NCBI GenBank assembly: GCA_036513315.1
Contig: DATBZF010000027.1
Coordinates: forward strand, 1 to 64,000
Reading direction: 5' to 3'
Origin: Roseiarcus sp036513315
GTDB taxonomy: Bacteria > Pseudomonadota > Alphaproteobacteria > Rhizobiales > Beijerinckiaceae
DNA: 64,000 nt
The stretch's first letter is position 1. Every line of letters begins with the position of its first letter. Positions 8,728 to 17,485 of this stretch are shown here, one piece after another. The translations under genes and the position numbers were made by a program. The notes under the pieces are model-generated. The model made no database searches, was not told the origin of the DNA, and was given only the letters and a program-made list of their open reading frames with translations.

Positions 8728-8804
8728 GGAAGCGCCTTCGAACGAGCTGGAGTAATATGAGCATTGGCGTCACCGCCCGCCAAGCGCCGGCGCGAATCGC
8801 CACG

Positions 8805-8819
8805 TTAACGAAGCGTTAC
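8805..8819. promoter_or_regulatory. CtrA-like box (TTAA-N7-TTAC)
   Basis: TTAA at 8805-8808 and TTAC at 8816-8819 are separated by seven bases, one mismatch from the alphaproteobacterial CtrA consensus TTAA-N7-TTAA. It lies in the divergent promoter region between the deacetylase and the GH25 gene, 50 bases before the latter's start. A single near-match can arise by chance. Confidence 0.35.
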
Positions 8820-8869
8820 ATCGGGCGCATTAATTTGCGATGATCTCGTAGCGTCGTTCCGGAAGTCTC

Positions 8870-9640
8870 ATGCGCGTTTCCCGTTTCCCTTGCCTGGCCC
8901 TCGGCGCCCTATTCGCCCTGGCGATAGGCCTTGCCGGTTGCGGCGGCGGCAGACGCGGCGGCGGCGACGGCATTTTCGATCTGGATGAGGGTCTGCCGCA
9001 CCCCAGCGACTATCCGATCCACGGCATCGACGTCTCCAAATATCAGGGCGACATCGATTGGAACGCGGTCAAGGCCAGCGGCGTCAAATTCGTCTGGATC
9101 AAGGCGACCGAAGGCGGCGACCACGCCGATGAGAAATTCACCGCCAATTGGGCGGGCGCCAAAAGCGTCGGCATCCCGCACGGCGCCTATCATTTTGTTT
9201 ATTGGTGCCGCCCGCCCAGCGAGGAAGTGTCCTGGTTCGAGCAGAACGTGCCGATCGAAGACGACAGCCTGCCGCCGGTGCTCGATGTCGAGGCGACGCC
9301 GACTTCGCAGACCTGCCATCGCCATCTCGAGCGCGAATCGGCGATCGCCGACATGAAGGTCATGCTCGAGGAAATGGAGCGCCATTACGGGCGTCGCCCG
9401 GTAATCTACACCAGCGTCGACTTCTTTGAGGCGATCCTGTCGGACGGCGCGTTCAGCGATTATCCGATCTGGGTGCGCTCGACCAAGCATCATCCGTCGG
9501 TGCGCTACGGCTCGCGCAAATGGCATTTCTGGCAATTCCAGGCCGACGGCTACACGCCCGGCATCGTCGGCCATGTCGACCAGAACGCCTATTACGGCAC
9601 ATCAGCGCAATGGCAGGCGTTCCTGGACGGGCCGAAATAG
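8870..9640 (+). CDS. GH25 family lysozyme, lipoprotein
   Basis: A 256-residue muramidase-family protein that would cleave the MurNAc-GlcNAc bond of peptidoglycan. The lipobox LAGC places the lipidated Cys at residue 24, so it should be anchored to a membrane, probably the outer one. The GH25 barrel begins with HGIDVSKYQGDIDW and continues with VWIKATEG, GAYHFVYW and LDVEAT. The Asp-Glu pair in DVE is the expected catalytic site. The C-terminal WHFWQFQADG matches the family. It starts 142 bases from the divergent deacetylase gene. It may remodel the organism's own wall or act on prey or competitors; I cannot choose. Confidence 0.92.
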   Translation: MRVSRFPCLALGALFALAIGLAGCGGGRRGGGDGIFDLDEGLPHPSDYPIHGIDVSKYQGDIDWNAVKASGVKFVWIKATEGGDHADEKFTANWAGAKSVGIPHGAYHFVYWCRPPSEEVSWFEQNVPIEDDSLPPVLDVEATPTSQTCHRHLERESAIADMKVMLEEMERHYGRRPVIYTSVDFFEAILSDGAFSDYPIWVRSTKHHPSVRYGSRKWHFWQFQADGYTPGIVGHVDQNAYYGTSAQWQAFLDGPK

Positions 9641-9689
9641 GGCTGGGCGGCCTGCGCCGCGCACTGGCGGTCGCAACAAGCGACGAACC

Positions 9690-9719
9690 TTGACAAGCGT
9701 CCTCTTTGTTCCATATTTG
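9690..9719 (+). promoter_or_regulatory. Sigma-70-type promoter
   Basis: A perfect -35 box TTGACA (9690-9695) is followed after 17-18 bases by an AT-rich -10 region (ATATTTG, 9713-9719). It lies about 60 bases upstream of the small hypothetical gene starting at 9776. Confidence 0.55.
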
Positions 9720-9775
9720 TTCTCATCCGATCGAAGCGGCGGATGCCGGACGAACGAACCGAGGAGGGAAGCGAT

Positions 9776-10069
9776 ATGGGCGATCGTGAAGACAAATTGG
9801 CGCGCGCCGCCAGACCATCGGCCCATTACATTTTCCCGGTCATCGTCGGCGAGGACGGCCAGGAGGATTTCGGTGAACCGATATTGCAGCCGAGCAGCGA
9901 GGACGCCATCGTCAAGGCGATGAGCCTACAAGCTGAACATGATGGACTGCTGGTCGTCGCCTGTTACGGGCCGCCACTTGAGATGGCCGGGACAGGCGAG
10001 AATTTCTTTTATCATGTCGCGACGATCGGCTCCGTCCCCGGCAGGCTGCGCGGCGGAATTCCGCTGTGA
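9776..10069 (+). CDS. Hypothetical protein, 97 residues
   Basis: A small, acidic, soluble protein that I do not recognise. It has no signal peptide, membrane segment or Cys pair. The start is well supported: GAGGAGGGA lies seven bases before the ATG at 9776, and a good promoter lies farther upstream; an in-frame ATG at 9743 lacks such a site. The body has a compact alpha/beta look (IFPVIVGEDG, EDAIVKAMSLQAEHDGLLVVACYG). It is followed at 104 bases by a GNAT gene, which may be co-transcribed. No function is proposed. Confidence 0.65.
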   Translation: MGDREDKLARAARPSAHYIFPVIVGEDGQEDFGEPILQPSSEDAIVKAMSLQAEHDGLLVVACYGPPLEMAGTGENFFYHVATIGSVPGRLRGGIPL

Positions 10070-10173
10070 GCGGCGCGCCAGTCCTTGCGCGAAATCGCCG
10101 CCGATATTGTTGAGGCGATCGTCGAGAATGCGGATTTGCGCGCATTGGGGTTTCGGAAAGGTTCATCCGGGTC

Positions 10174-10782
10174 ATGTCGGTCGATAGTCACAGCTTCAAC
10201 ATCGCCGACGTCAGCCTGGCGGGACCGCGCGCCAAGCTTGTCCCGCTCACTCTGGTCTGGCTGGACGCGCTCGCGGAAGCGGCAGCCGATCCCGCGATTT
10301 TCCGTTGGCATGTCGCGCTGATGAATGGGCCCGAGGCGATCCGCGCCTGGGTGGAGAAGGCGCTGGCGGAACGGACGGCGGAGAGGGCGCTGCCTTTCGT
10401 CACCCTGGACGCCGTCACCGGCCGCGTCATCGGCTCCACGCGTTTCTTCAATATCGACGTCGCCAACCTCAAGGCGGAAATCGGCTACACCTGGCTTGTC
10501 GCCAGCGCGCAGCGCACCGGAATCAACCGCGAGGCCAAATATCTCATGCTGCGCCACGCCTTCGAGACCTGGCGCCTGCGCCGCGTCGAATTCAAGGCGC
10601 ATGCGAGGAATGAGCAATCGCGCGCGGCGTTGCTGCGTCTGGGCGCCGTCGAGGAAGGCACGCTCCGCAAACATATGGTCATGCCCGACGGGAGCGCGCG
10701 CGACAGCGTCTATTTCAGCATTATCGACACGGAATGGCCTCAGCTGAAGGCGCGGCTGGAGGCGCAATTGCGCCCAACCTAG
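10174..10782 (+). CDS. GNAT N-acetyltransferase, RimJ/RimL-like
   Basis: A 202-residue acetyltransferase of the GNAT family that uses acetyl-CoA. The order of elements fits the RimJ/RimL-like branch: LVPLTLVWLDAL at the start, GSTRFFNID in the central sheet, AEIGYTWL on strand beta-4, the CoA loop region around QRTGINREAK, and RVEFKAHARNEQSRAALLRLGAVEEGTLRKH near the C-terminus, split here as overlapping blocks of the conserved NxxS and G-(A)-xxEG motifs. The classical Q/RxxGxG/A CoA motif reads QRTGIN. The substrate is unknown. The stop lies ten bases from the convergent tehA stop. Confidence 0.82.
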   Translation: MSVDSHSFNIADVSLAGPRAKLVPLTLVWLDALAEAAADPAIFRWHVALMNGPEAIRAWVEKALAERTAERALPFVTLDAVTGRVIGSTRFFNIDVANLKAEIGYTWLVASAQRTGINREAKYLMLRHAFETWRLRRVEFKAHARNEQSRAALLRLGAVEEGTLRKHMVMPDGSARDSVYFSIIDTEWPQLKARLEAQLRPT

Positions 10783-10792
10783 CCCACCGCCG

Positions 10793-11797
10793 TCAGGCCG
10801 GAGGCCGCGACGGGCTCGCCACGACGGCGGGGAACGCCACCGATTTGGCCACCAGCCGCCATCGGAAGAGGAGCGCGATCGTGCCGATCGCGACAAGGGC
10901 GACGACGACATTCGCGGCGACAAAAATGAACGGCGCGAGATGGGCGACGGCGCCGGAATCGCCGCGTTCGATCATGCGCAGCGGCGCCGCCGCCAGCGCC
11001 GTCGCGCCGAAGGTGAAGGCCCAATAGGAAGGCGCGAACGGCTCCTGCCTGATCCATGGCAGAAGCCGGACGAGCACCAAAGCCTGCAGCAGTCCATAAC
11101 CGAGGAAGGCATGGACGAGCAGGTCGGGCGCCCCTTGCGTGACGCTGAGATAGGCGACCGCGCCGACCGGCGCTGGCGCGAGCTGGATGCCGAGCGTCGG
11201 GCGCAAGGGCGCCGGCAAGGTCGCCACCGTCAGCAGGCGATGAAGCAGCACCGATTCGACCGCGAGCCAGGAGAACAGTCCGGCCCCGAAGGCGAGCTGA
11301 CCCCAATCGGGATAGCCGAGCGCCCCCGCGACCGCAGCGGTGACAAAGCTGCCGGCGACGGTGGGCAGATAGAGCACAGGCGTCGTCGCTGTGTGCTCGC
11401 GCTCGCCACGCCAGAGCCCGCCGGTGCGCCAGATCGCGAAGAACAGCGTGAAGGCGGCGCCGAGCGCGAACAAGACGATCGCGGCGGTCGGCGAATAGGG
11501 CAAGAGATTGCCGGCGACCAGGGTGGTGGCGACTCCCACCAGGCCGATGAAACAGCATTGCACGGGATGGCCGAGCTCGCCGATCGCATCCTCACGCGCG
11601 ACAAGCCATTTCAGGCCGTAAAGCACGATCAGGACCGCCCAGACGAAAATCGCCGCGAACGCCAAGACCTCCCCGACGACTTCAGGCAAACCCCAGACCC
11701 GATGCGCCGCGCGCCAGGCAGTGGCGAGACCGGAAAGGCCCAACACCATGCCAAACAAAGACGCCGGGACAACCGGGATTCTGAGACTGACATTCAT
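10793..11797 (-). CDS. tehA: TehA/SLAC1-family membrane channel
   Basis: An integral membrane protein of 334 residues with about ten predicted helices and the TehA fold. It closely follows E. coli TehA along its length, for example VPASLFGMVLGLSGLATAWR at the N-terminus, TGGLWRGEREHTATTP, LYLPTVAGSF, LGIQLAPAPVGAVAYLSV and GYGLLQALVLVRLLPW. The family conducts small anions or dicarboxylates; in E. coli, overexpression with tehB gives tellurite resistance. No tehB neighbour exists here, so resistance is not implied. It is convergent with the GNAT gene and faces a ~400-base non-coding stretch. Confidence 0.88.
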   Translation of the reverse strand: MNVSLRIPVVPASLFGMVLGLSGLATAWRAAHRVWGLPEVVGEVLAFAAIFVWAVLIVLYGLKWLVAREDAIGELGHPVQCCFIGLVGVATTLVAGNLLPYSPTAAIVLFALGAAFTLFFAIWRTGGLWRGEREHTATTPVLYLPTVAGSFVTAAVAGALGYPDWGQLAFGAGLFSWLAVESVLLHRLLTVATLPAPLRPTLGIQLAPAPVGAVAYLSVTQGAPDLLVHAFLGYGLLQALVLVRLLPWIRQEPFAPSYWAFTFGATALAAAPLRMIERGDSGAVAHLAPFIFVAANVVVALVAIGTIALLFRWRLVAKSVAFPAVVASPSRPPA

Positions 11798-12194
11798 CGC
11801 GGCGGCCTTGCTGTCGGATTGACGGGCGGGTCCACATGGTTCGGGAATCGGGGGCAGCGCCCGATCGGCATGCTACCTCATTTTGCCGCTTAGGCGATCC
11901 CGATCGCAGCGTCGTTCAATCCAATCGCCTGGCGATGACGGGGCGAGAACAGTTCTAAGGCCTGGCGCGTTGCTCCCCTCCCGCCGACATCCGCAGGCTG
12001 GCCGCCGCCTATCCCAAACGCATATGGCGCCCGACCCGGCGCGACGGCCACCGGCCGACAGGGTTCCACGATGAGGAAGATGAGATGTCCGTCGCGCCCC
12101 ACACGCATGGACGACCACCGCGGCGCACACGCTAAAATCACGCGCGCGCTCGAAACGACCACCCGATTTCCCGGCTTTCGCTCTGGCCTAATGA
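11798..12194. other. Intergenic stretch, no gene seen
   Basis: About 400 bases between the start of tehA and the stop of a small membrane-protein gene. Short frames on both strands lack ribosome-binding sites and recognisable sequence. It should contain the tehA promoter, but I cannot point to convincing -35/-10 boxes. Confidence 0.5.
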
Positions 12195-12464
12195 TCAGGG
12201 AAGCTCAAGCCCGGTGTTCTTGGCGGCGACGACATGGTCGGTCGTGGTCACGAATTTCGGCTGCTGGACGGTCGCGACCTTGTGCGAGGCGGCGCCCGCA
12301 TAGTCGCGGGACGCCGGCATCATCGCCGTCAGGATGACGCCAAGAGCGATCACGCTCGCCACCGCCACCGAGGCGACGAACTGCCGCTTCGCCACCGCTT
12401 GAATCTCCGCCCCGCTCAGGCCAGACGCAACCGCTTCGTCGTCAAAATTTTCAATGTCGCCCAT
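12195..12464 (-). CDS. Small single-pass membrane protein, 89 residues
   Basis: A short protein with an acidic N-terminal cytoplasmic part, one hydrophobic segment (about residues 28-49, FVASVAVASVIALGVILTA) and a polar tail of about 40 residues. The start is supported by a strong GGGGAGG ribosome site six bases before the ATG. I do not recognise the family. Orientation would put the tail in the periplasm. It is flanked by non-coding DNA on both sides, so it is probably a single-gene unit. Confidence 0.65.
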   Translation of the reverse strand: MGDIENFDDEAVASGLSGAEIQAVAKRQFVASVAVASVIALGVILTAMMPASRDYAGAASHKVATVQQPKFVTTTDHVVAAKNTGLELP

Positions 12465-12705
12465 TCTCGCCTCCCCTTGTTGAGCTTCAAACGGGAATTA
12501 CGGTCTGAAACGCACGGGTGACGAAAAGGATGCGGGTTGACGGCGAATAATTCTTGTATCGTTAGCTCACCGTCGCCTGCCATAGGTATGATTTTAAGCG
12601 ACGTCGGCGGACGCCACCGCCAAGTCCGCAACCCCTCGTCTTTGATGCGAGGTGCGGACCGTCTTCACAAATCAGCCGCCGGGTCCCCTGTCCGCCTCGC
12701 CGCGA

Positions 12706-13746
12706 TCAGCCGGGGACCGGCGCATCGTCACGCAGCAGTTTTTCGTGCTTCAACTCGGCCCAGAGATCGGTTGGGATGGGATGATTGAACGCGGCGAGGT
12801 TCTGTTCAACCTGAACCCGAGAAATCGCGCCGGGAATGACTGAGGCGACGCTTTGGTGGCCAAGCGGAAATTGCAGCGCGGCGGCGGCGAGCGGCACTTT
12901 ATGGCGCGCGCAGACCGCTTCCATCCGTGCGACGCGTTTCAGGATGTCGGGGCCGGCCGGCGCGTAATTATGCATCGCATGGGGCACGGCGCCGGTCGCC
13001 AGAATTCCTGAATTATACGTGCCGCCGATCACGATGCCGACGCCCCGCTCGGCGCAGCGGGGGAACTCGCTATCCAATACTTCCTGTTCGAGCAGGGTGT
13101 AGCGCATCGCGATCAGGAAGAAGTCGATGTCGAAGAGATCGAGATAGCGCGGGATCGTGCCCATCGTATTGAAGCCGGCGCCTATCCCCTTGATCACGCC
13201 GGCATCGCGCAATTCCTCGAGCGCGCGCCAGCCGCTGGTGAAGAGCTGGTCCATATAGGCGCCGACCTTGGCTTCGAGCTTGTGATGCCAGGAATCGAGA
13301 TCATGGATCAGAAGCACGTCAATGCTGTTGATGCCGAGGCGCTGAAGGCTGTCCTCGAACGAGCGCATCACGCCATCGTAGCCATAGTTGAAGATCGTAT
13401 CGAAATCCAAGCCGCCGCGCCATTCGCCGCGCGCGAACGGCCCGGCCTTCAGCGGTCGCCGCAGCGTGCGGCCGACCTTGCTGGAGATGACAAACTCATC
13501 ACGCGGGTGGCGATAGAGCGCGCGCCCGACGCGATGTTCGGCCTGACCCCGGCCATACCAGGGCGACGTGTCGAAATAGCGGATGCCGCCGTCCCAGGCT
13601 TTCCGGAGCAGCGCCGCGGCTTCGTCGTCCTCGATGACGTCGAAGAGGTCGCCGAGCGGCGCCGTTCCCAATCCGAGTTCGGTCACGCTGACGCCCGTGC
13701 GACCGAGTTTTCGCGTCGCCAGAGGCGCGGCCTGCGTTGAAGTCAT
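12706..13746 (-). CDS. Aldo/keto reductase (aldose dehydrogenase-like)
   Basis: A 346-residue NAD(P)-dependent aldo/keto reductase barrel. Family blocks are LGLGTAPLGDLF, YFDTSPWYGRGQAE with the catalytic Asp and Tyr, VISSKVGR with the Lys and LLIHDLD with the His, so the tetrad is intact. The sequence resembles the branch containing D-threo-aldose 1-dehydrogenase, L-fucose dehydrogenase and pyridoxal 4-dehydrogenase. The open frame extends 50 codons farther upstream, but GGGAGAG in front of the ATG ending at 13746 fixes the start there. The sugar or aldehyde substrate is unknown. Confidence 0.86.
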   Translation of the reverse strand: MTSTQAAPLATRKLGRTGVSVTELGLGTAPLGDLFDVIEDDEAAALLRKAWDGGIRYFDTSPWYGRGQAEHRVGRALYRHPRDEFVISSKVGRTLRRPLKAGPFARGEWRGGLDFDTIFNYGYDGVMRSFEDSLQRLGINSIDVLLIHDLDSWHHKLEAKVGAYMDQLFTSGWRALEELRDAGVIKGIGAGFNTMGTIPRYLDLFDIDFFLIAMRYTLLEQEVLDSEFPRCAERGVGIVIGGTYNSGILATGAVPHAMHNYAPAGPDILKRVARMEAVCARHKVPLAAAALQFPLGHQSVASVIPGAISRVQVEQNLAAFNHPIPTDLWAELKHEKLLRDDAPVPG

Positions 13747-14043
13747 GATCTCTCCCTTGCCGAGGTTCTCGGCAGCAAGCCTCGTTGCATCGTCCCGACT
13801 GCGAAGCGTGAAAGGTTCGAAGGCGCGACGCAAGAAATTTGTTGCAGGCCTCGCGCGGCAGGCGCTCGCCCCCTGCCCGGAGCCCAATGCTCTCAAAACA
13901 CAGGGTTCTATCTGAAATTTCGTCCGGCCGGCTTCGCCGCCGCCCGCCGAGCGCTCCCCCGATATTAATCGAATTTTCGAGTTCTATTGGACGAACGGCC
14001 GGCGCAATCCTAAGAGATCGGGCGGATACGCCGGAGTTCGCCC

Positions 14044-14391
14044 ATGCAAAAGTTAATGATGAGAATCAACGCTATGACGCTCGCATTGGTTTTTGGCGTC
14101 GTCGCGGCGGCGCCGCCGGCGCTCGCCAATGAGGCCTGCTCTTGCTGGCGCCATCATCGTCATGTCGCCTACCACTGGCGACATCCCGGCTTCGGACATC
14201 CCCATTGGGTCTATCAAGGCTGGGGGCCGGGCATTGGCTTTGGCGCTCTAACCGCTGTGACGGACGATCGGCCTCCCGTTTACAATCATCCCTATTATTA
14301 CGGCGGCGGCCCTTACGGGAATTGCAACGGCTATCGCCCGGTCTATGACCGATGGGGCAATGTGAGCGAACAGTCCGTCTACATCTGCTGA
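14044..14391 (+). CDS. Small exported His/Gly/Tyr-rich protein
   Basis: A 115-residue protein with a cleavable signal peptide ending near ALANEA (about residue 28). The mature part is rich in His, Gly, Pro and Tyr (CSCWRHHRHVAYHWRH, HPYYYGGGPYG) and has four Cys residues, including one at the very C-terminus. Such composition suggests metal binding or a surface role, but I know of no assigned function. GGAG nine bases upstream supports the first ATG; ATGs at codons 5 and 6 are close alternatives. Its stop is 14 bases from the convergent oxalate decarboxylase stop. Confidence 0.65.
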   Translation: MQKLMMRINAMTLALVFGVVAAAPPALANEACSCWRHHRHVAYHWRHPGFGHPHWVYQGWGPGIGFGALTAVTDDRPPVYNHPYYYGGGPYGNCNGYRPVYDRWGNVSEQSVYIC

Positions 14392-14405
14392 CGGCGCCGC
14401 CATCC

Positions 14406-15626
14406 TCAAACGGGAACCACGGGCGCCTTCTGCTTGCGAAGCGCGTCGACCACCTGGCTGTCAAGGTTGAGATGCGCCTTCAACAGGTCCGGCGGCGTCA
14501 ACGCGAGCCATTGGTTCAATGACAGGTCGGCGTAATAGCCGCTCTTGAACATTTCAAGAAATCGCAACGGCGCGTCGCCGGTGTTTTCGACATAATGGCC
14601 CATGGCGAACGGCACATAGCCGACATCGCCGGCCCGGAAATCGAAGGTCCGCGCCTGGCCGGAAGAGGCGAATACGCCCATGCGCCCCTGCCCTTCGATG
14701 TAATATTGCCATTCATCGGCATTCGGGTGCCAATGCAATTCGCGCATTCCGCCCGGCTCGATCTCGACCAAGGCGGCGGCGATGGTTTTGGAGGCGGGAA
14801 AGTTGCTGGAATCGACGATGCGGACCGAGCCGCTCTTGGTGCGGAGAGGCTCCTGCGCCAGCAATCTGTGGCTGAAGCTCAGCGGAACCGGCGGCGCGCC
14901 GCGCAGCTTGTCTTCGCCGAGCGGCCCCGGTGTAGGAGCGCTGAAGATATAGAGTTCGCTGGGGTCGGGCGTATGGCTCAGCAACGCGCCTGGCACGCCG
15001 AAATTTTTCGCGAGCACCTCGTTCGGCGTATGCTTGAACCAGTCGCTCAGTAGGAAAGTGCTGTCTTCGTCGAAGCCGCCGCTGTCGAAAACCAGCAGAA
15101 ACTCGCACCCGTCCGGCCCCAATCCCTGGATCGCATGCGGGATGCCCGACGGGAAATACCAGAGGTCGCCGACGCCGACGTCTTCGACGAAATTTTTGCC
15201 CTGCGCATCGATCGCGTTGATGCGCGCCGAGCCATAAAGCATATAGGCCCACTCCGCTTCCTTGTGCCAATGCAGCTCACGCACGCCGCCGGCGTTGAGC
15301 CGCATATTGACGCCCGCGATGTTCTTCGAGACGCCCAGCTCCCGCTCGGTGATCTGCCGCGTCCAGCCGCCGCTTTCCTGTCGGACGTGGGAATCGGCGA
15401 AGGAGAATCTGAGATTGGGCAGCGTTCCGTGATCGGTCGAGGGCGGATTGATTATATCCGGATTCTGCTGCTCGCGGATCAGATTGCGCGGGCCCGGATC
15501 CGTGCCGCCGACGCCTGGCTTGCGGCTCGGCTGAACCTCCGCCGCCGAAACTACCTGGGCGCCGATAAGGCCGCCTGCGCCAAGCGTCAGCCCGGTCAAA
15601 AGATCTCGCCGACTGGCAGATGTCAT
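14406..15626 (-). CDS. oxdC: Oxalate decarboxylase (bicupin), Tat-exported
   Basis: A 406-residue bicupin that converts oxalate to formate and CO2 using manganese. Both cupin domains carry metal-site motifs: LHWHKEAEWAYMLYGSA in the first and LHWHPNADEWQYYIEGQG in the second, each with a later His. The mobile lid equivalent to SENST of the B. subtilis enzyme reads DEDST, keeping the Glu needed for decarboxylase rather than oxidase activity. The N-terminus begins MTSASRRDLLTG, a twin-arginine-like signal followed by a hydrophobic stretch ending at VSAAE. The start has GGGGGA upstream. Formate produced could feed a formate dehydrogenase located elsewhere. Confidence 0.92.
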   Translation of the reverse strand: MTSASRRDLLTGLTLGAGGLIGAQVVSAAEVQPSRKPGVGGTDPGPRNLIREQQNPDIINPPSTDHGTLPNLRFSFADSHVRQESGGWTRQITERELGVSKNIAGVNMRLNAGGVRELHWHKEAEWAYMLYGSARINAIDAQGKNFVEDVGVGDLWYFPSGIPHAIQGLGPDGCEFLLVFDSGGFDEDSTFLLSDWFKHTPNEVLAKNFGVPGALLSHTPDPSELYIFSAPTPGPLGEDKLRGAPPVPLSFSHRLLAQEPLRTKSGSVRIVDSSNFPASKTIAAALVEIEPGGMRELHWHPNADEWQYYIEGQGRMGVFASSGQARTFDFRAGDVGYVPFAMGHYVENTGDAPLRFLEMFKSGYYADLSLNQWLALTPPDLLKAHLNLDSQVVDALRKQKAPVVPV

Positions 15627-15861
15627 ATCGTCCCCCCATTTGGTTTCGATTGCACGCGCTCGACAATCCTTGAACGGGCGCCGCGCCCAGCGCAATTTGC
15701 TTTTGCCCGAGCTTCAACGCAAAGCAAATGGGCGTTATCGCGACGGCAGTGGAATTGACGGAGAATGTCATGCCCTCCGAAGCGAGACGCCAGCGCGTTG
15801 CCAAATAAGCGAAGCTGGGCGAATCTGCGATTTCGATGCGCAGCGCCGCTGGCGCCGCGAA

Positions 15862-17256
15862 ATGGAAACCGTCGCGCCCGTCTGGACTACCAACATGGAC
15901 AAATGGCTCAAGGCGGCGCTGGATTACATTCCAGGCTGGATCGCATTGCAAATGCGGCTCGGCGATCAACCCGGCTGCGTGATCGCCATCGCCCACAAAG
16001 GCCGCATCGTTCTCGAACAGGCGTTCGGCCTCGCCGACCTCGGCAGCGGCGAGAAAATGACGCCGCGCCATCGCTTCCGCATCGCCTCCCATTCCAAGAG
16101 CTTCACCGCCGCTGGCGTCATGAAGCTGCGCGAACAGGGCCGGCTGAAACTCGACGATCGCGTCGGCGAGCATGTCAGAGGCCTCAGTCGTGAAATCGCG
16201 CAGGCGACGATCGCCCAGCTCCTCTCACATAGCGCGGGCATCATTCGCGACGGGGCCGATAACGGCCAGTTCATCGACCGGCGGCCGTTCTTCGACGCCG
16301 CCGAGCTGATGGCCGATTTCGCAGATGATCCCGCCATCGCGCCCAACACGCGCTTCAAATATTCCAATCACGGTTTCGGCCTGGTCGGGCTTGTCATCGA
16401 AGCGATCGTCGCTGAGCCTTACAAGGCCTGGATCAAGCGCGAAATCATCGACGCGGCCGGTCTGAAAGAGACGGAGCCGGACATGCCGCTTGCCAAGGGG
16501 ACGCCTTTCGCGCGCGGACACACCAGCAAACTGCTGCTCGGCAGGCGCGCGATCATTCCCGGCGATTATGCGACCCATGCAATCGCGCCAGCCGCCGGTT
16601 TCGTCAGCACCGCAAGCGATGTCGCACGCTTCTTCGCGCAGCTCTCTCCGCTCGCCAAGACGAGCGCGCTCTCTGTCGCCAGCCGCCGCGAAATGACGCG
16701 ACCGCAATGGCGCAATCCGCATTCCGGCGTCGAGGAACATTATGGCCTCGGCATCAAGAGCGGGTCGCTCGGCGGCTGGGACTGTTTCGGCCATGGCGGT
16801 TCGCTGCAGGGATATATTTCCTCGACCGCCGTCTTGCCGAAGCAGGATCTCAGCATCTGCGTCCTGACCAACGCCAACAATGGCTGGGCCGGGCCCTGGG
16901 TCGAGGGCGCAATCCATATCCTGCGCGGATTTTCAGGGCGCGGCGCCCCGTCGCGCAAGCTCAGCGACTGGAACGGTCGCTGGTGGGGATTTGGCGGCGC
17001 GGCGGACCTCGTCGCGATGGGCGAAATCGTCCTCATCGCCGATCCGCAGACCTGGAACCCCTTCGCGCATGCCGCCGAAATCGAAGTGACCGGAAAGGAC
17101 AGGGGCCGCATTGCGCTCGCCAACGGTTATGCGAGCCATGGCGAGAAGGTCCGCCGCGTCCGCGACAGAACGCGCGAAGTGACGGAGGTGTGGCTGGCTG
17201 GGCTCCAAGCTGCTGCCCGAGGCGCAGGTGATCGCGGAGATGCAGGCGCGGTATGA
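15862..17256 (+). CDS. Serine hydrolase (beta-lactamase/DD-peptidase fold), C-terminus frameshifted
   Basis: A penicillin-binding-like esterase or peptidase of the beta-lactamase class C superfamily. The catalytic SxxK is S76-H-S-K79, the YxN motif is Y167-S-N, and HGG occurs later in CFGHGGSL. There is no signal peptide. As read, the frame ends at 17256 in an Ala/Gly/Asp-rich tail (GLQAAARGAGDRGDAGAV). Shifting by one base near 17197-17201 instead gives SKLLPEAQVIAEMQARYE and continues to a stop at 17341. That matches the usual C-terminus of this family, so an extra G in GCTGGGCTC is likely. The core is intact. The start is uncertain: the ATG at 15895 is an alternative. Confidence 0.8.
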   Translation: METVAPVWTTNMDKWLKAALDYIPGWIALQMRLGDQPGCVIAIAHKGRIVLEQAFGLADLGSGEKMTPRHRFRIASHSKSFTAAGVMKLREQGRLKLDDRVGEHVRGLSREIAQATIAQLLSHSAGIIRDGADNGQFIDRRPFFDAAELMADFADDPAIAPNTRFKYSNHGFGLVGLVIEAIVAEPYKAWIKREIIDAAGLKETEPDMPLAKGTPFARGHTSKLLLGRRAIIPGDYATHAIAPAAGFVSTASDVARFFAQLSPLAKTSALSVASRREMTRPQWRNPHSGVEEHYGLGIKSGSLGGWDCFGHGGSLQGYISSTAVLPKQDLSICVLTNANNGWAGPWVEGAIHILRGFSGRGAPSRKLSDWNGRWWGFGGAADLVAMGEIVLIADPQTWNPFAHAAEIEVTGKDRGRIALANGYASHGEKVRRVRDRTREVTEVWLAGLQAAARGAGDRGDAGAV

Positions 17257-17341
17257 GATGGCGCCGCTGACGACGCCGGGCGTGACGCCTCCCGTTCGCA
17301 AGCCACGTCTGCGTCGGACACGCAAGCGGGCGGTCCCGTAG
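17257..17341 (+). other. Displaced C-terminal coding segment of the serine hydrolase
   Basis: In the reading frame one base removed from the upstream gene, this segment encodes the expected family tail (LPEAQVIAEMQARYE, then a basic PRLRRTRKRAVP) and stops at 17341. It is either a real frameshift or a one-base sequence error around 17200. Confidence 0.6.
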
Positions 17342-17485
17342 AAGGAAAGCTGAACACGACGAGATCGCCACACGATCGCCCATGGCGCTCCCTCGGATCG
17401 TCGCCCCGCGCCAATTTCCTCCTTGCGGACGCCCCATGCCTCAGGCCAAAGTCCGCGCCCAACCCTTAAGCGGAAGTCCAGCTTC

